From Chionis minor (Eukaryota; Chordata; Aves; Charadriiformes; Chionididae): a DNA stretch of 64,000 bases. The notes beneath the pieces are model-generated. The model saw nothing but the letters and a program-made list of their open reading frames with translations. It searched no databases and was not told the origin of the DNA. Below are positions 62,160 through 64,000 of the stretch, piece after piece. The stretch lies in NCBI GenBank assembly GCA_013398295.1, contig VZSF01006828.1:753253-817252 (forward strand), written 5' to 3'. The translations under genes and the position numbers were made by a program. How positions within the stretch are numbered: position 1 is the first letter of the stretch; each line of letters opens with the position of its first letter.

Positions 62160-62424
62160 TTAAAAGTCCTTCATTATGCGTTTAGCAAACTTGTCTCTGG
62201 GCCGTGTGGGGAAGGAGGCAGATAATTGGTTTGCGGAGCAATGTCACTGTTTGTTGCTGTGATGCTCATTCGTGGTGAAGTCTGCAGGTCAAATGACATT
62301 CATCGCCGGTAGGTCTGCGGGAGGAGAGAGCCGCTCTGAACGGAAAGTTCAGAACATGTCATGGAGGATTAATCACGTTCCCCTAACGCCGACTGGCTGG
62401 CAAATTATGTAAGCCGTGTATTTT
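62160..62424. promoter_or_regulatory. Candidate promoter-proximal conserved segment
   Basis: Between the gap and the GC-rich right part lies a mixed-composition stretch with motif-like blocks: GATAATTGG (about 62221), GGTCAAATGACATTC (about 62287) and GGATTAATC (about 62365, a palindromic homeodomain-like site). Its texture differs from the flanking GC-rich DNA and suggests a proximal regulatory element or 5'UTR. Support is limited to motif appearance. Confidence 0.25.
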
Positions 62425-62760
62425 TGGGGGGCGCATCCCCGCGCTGGTGCCTTTATCCGCCTGTTCGCACCCGCCGCGCGCAGCCCGGCCGCGGGGTGTT
62501 GGCGAGGGGGTGTTTTGGCGTGCTGGGGGCCGCTGCTCGCCCCGGCCCCCGGTCCCTGCCCATGGTCAGCAGCTCTTCGCCGGGCGCCTCGAAGCACCGG
62601 GTCCCATGGAGCTGGGCGATGGGGATGTGGCAGTGGCACGGGCTTGGGACGAGGTGGCCGCGCAGCAGGGCGACCTGCGTGCTGAGGATGGACAAGATCC
62701 GTTGTGTTCCTCGCCTGGAGCTCCCACAAATCCACCCAGCGCCGGTGCTTCTACCTCGAG

Positions 62761-64000
62761 GAGAAGTCAGGACATCCCGGGGTTGAGCGCCGGACACTGA
62801 TCTGGGGGTGCTTCAGCCACTCCACAGCGCTTGCCACCAAGCAGAAGAATGGGGAGCAAAGCTATTTCTGTGGCAAATAGCTGCTGGGAGCGCGGCGGCC
62901 TCTTGCCTCTCTGCCTGGTAAAGCTGTGTCTGGTGGTGGTTGGGAAGCGAGCTCCTCTGGGAAGGGCTCAGGCCCTGGAGGGGGGGGCACGGGCTGTGCC
63001 CTCGAGGAAACTGTTCCCCACAACGCGTTGGCGTCCTCGGGACAGCAAGTGCAAACTCTTGTCTCTTGGCAGTTTCCTAGGTCTGTAACTTCTTCCAACA
63101 GCCGAGTATAAAAGCTGCTTTTGTCATGGTTGGAAGCCACATGGAGAACTCCTCTGGCTGCGCATTGCCGGGTTGTGTATGTCGAAATGCACACGTGGCT
63201 GTATGTAAACAGAGCTCTTCTGAGGGGTGTCAGTCCTTGGCAATAAGGGAACACGGAAGAAGGGTGCAGAGTGTGTTAACATTTAAGAAATTACTTTTTC
63301 CCCCTTTTGACATGTATGCGTAAGTAGAATTAAGCGCATTTTAGCGTATGATACCTCAGAGTGTGGAAGACTTTTTTTTTTTTTTACTATACTTGAAAGG
63401 CTTTTTGGATTACCCAGATTCCAGTTCTATTCGCTTCATCTTGTTGCTCCCATCTTCCTTCTCCTCTCACCATGCCTACCAGCTGCTACCCACCTCTCTC
63501 TACCATCTCTGGTCTCGACTGAGTGTCTACCTCTCCCTCAGACTCCTTTTTTTCAGCCTAATTGTCGTTTTAAACTTTAAAAAAACCCCAGATGCTCCAG
63601 CAGATTCTGTGGCTGCTTCCACATTCCCTGGCAGTCTCGCAGCCCTCGGTGCGCTTGATCAGAACAGTCAAATTACACCGCTAATTGCTGGATTTACAGC
63701 TGCTTCATTTCGGGTGTTAAATGATGTGTGAGTGGGTTGGGGTTTTTTATGCAAAAAGTGCTGGTGACGGTGGAATTTATTAAACCTGCTTTTGTTAACG
63801 CTGTTGAGTTTTTGGGAGCTTTACAGGAATCACTTGTTGGAGGGTGTGGCTGGTGTCGTGCGAGTGACGTGGCAGCTGCATTGTAACACCCTGTTTTACA
63901 GAGTTTTAGGGTTTGGGAAAGCAAGTGCAAGTAACTTTCATGTTGCCTTCTTTTGGCTTATTTGTCATCTGAAAGGGAGGTGTGAGCTTCTGCTTTTGGA
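62761..64000. other. Unique sequence at the right edge
   Basis: GC falls back to background by about 63100. Overlapping frames (130 codons minus at 62862-63254; 127 codons plus at 63348-63731) lack motifs. A T-rich run lies at 63371-63384. There is no recognisable exon or repeat. Confidence 0.4.

Larger units (their letters stand above)
61360..62760. promoter_or_regulatory. CpG island interrupted by an assembly gap
   Basis: CpG density rises sharply at 61360-61767 (for example GAGCGAGCGCGGGCAGAGCG and TGCCGCGGGGGGTGGCGGGC) and again at 62425-62760 (CACCCGCCGCGCGCAGCC). A 328-bp gap lies between them. In birds such islands usually mark promoters and first exons. Overlapping frames up to about 200 codons on both strands are a by-product of high GC and cannot be told apart. 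No TATA box, Kozak-context start or recognisable exon was found, and the transcription direction is unknown. Confidence 0.6.

Noticed and set aside
1..64000. tRNA, rRNA, CRISPR arrays and prokaryotic signals
   Set aside because: I scanned for tRNA B-box-like GTTCGAATC, direct-repeat/spacer arrays and rRNA-like sequence and saw none; the window is vertebrate DNA.

Overview
This window is vertebrate nuclear DNA and almost certainly avian. The evidence is a set of CR1 LINE 3' ends carrying the bird-type ATTCTATG terminal repeat (5950-6129, 48911-49206, 51477-51832, and a worn fragment at 24232-24285). There is also a complete solo LTR of the common bird ERVL-like type that begins TGTCCTGGTTT and ends CCACGACA (8701-9485). 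Interspersed repeat density is low, as expected for a bird. No operons, CRISPR arrays, tRNAs, rRNAs or bacterial features were seen.

I find no gene that can be named. Open frames are numerous but short. The longest (about 170-290 codons) are about what chance gives in 64 kb, and they lack splice-site or family support. Two minus-strand segments stand out as possible exons because a protein-like open frame sits between plausible splice signals: 52488-52630 (strong acceptor and GTGAGT donor) and 12428-12709 (frame running straight into CAG|GTGAGG). Both are tentative. The window therefore looks like intergenic or intronic DNA next to a CpG-island promoter at the right edge.

Layout. 1-8.7 kb: mostly unique, AT-leaning DNA with a fossil CR1-like reverse transcriptase fragment (1249-1431) and one CR1 tail. 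8.7-9.5 kb: solo LTR. 9.5-24 kb: unique DNA with a candidate exon and an old amniote repeat (about 14830-14985). 24-27.2 kb: a CR1 scrap, a CpG-rich patch, a homeodomain-motif-rich block, then a 299-bp-unit tandem array (26084-27152) containing a single ambiguous base at a register break. 27-46 kb: unique DNA with microsatellites, two CpG-rich patches and a diverged direct duplication of about 170 bp spaced 1.46 kb apart (37113/38577). 46-52 kb: a 58-bp three-copy minisatellite, two closely related CR1 3' ends, and an AT-rich block resembling a conserved non-coding element. 52-61 kb: the stronger candidate exon, then unique DNA. 61.3-62.8 kb: a CpG island interrupted by a 328-bp assembly gap. 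62.8-64 kb: unique DNA.

The most noteworthy items are the tandem array with its probable assembly collapse, the 1.46-kb-spaced duplication flanking a CpG cluster, the gapped CpG island, and the candidate exon at 52.5 kb. I did not find a clear previously undescribed system.
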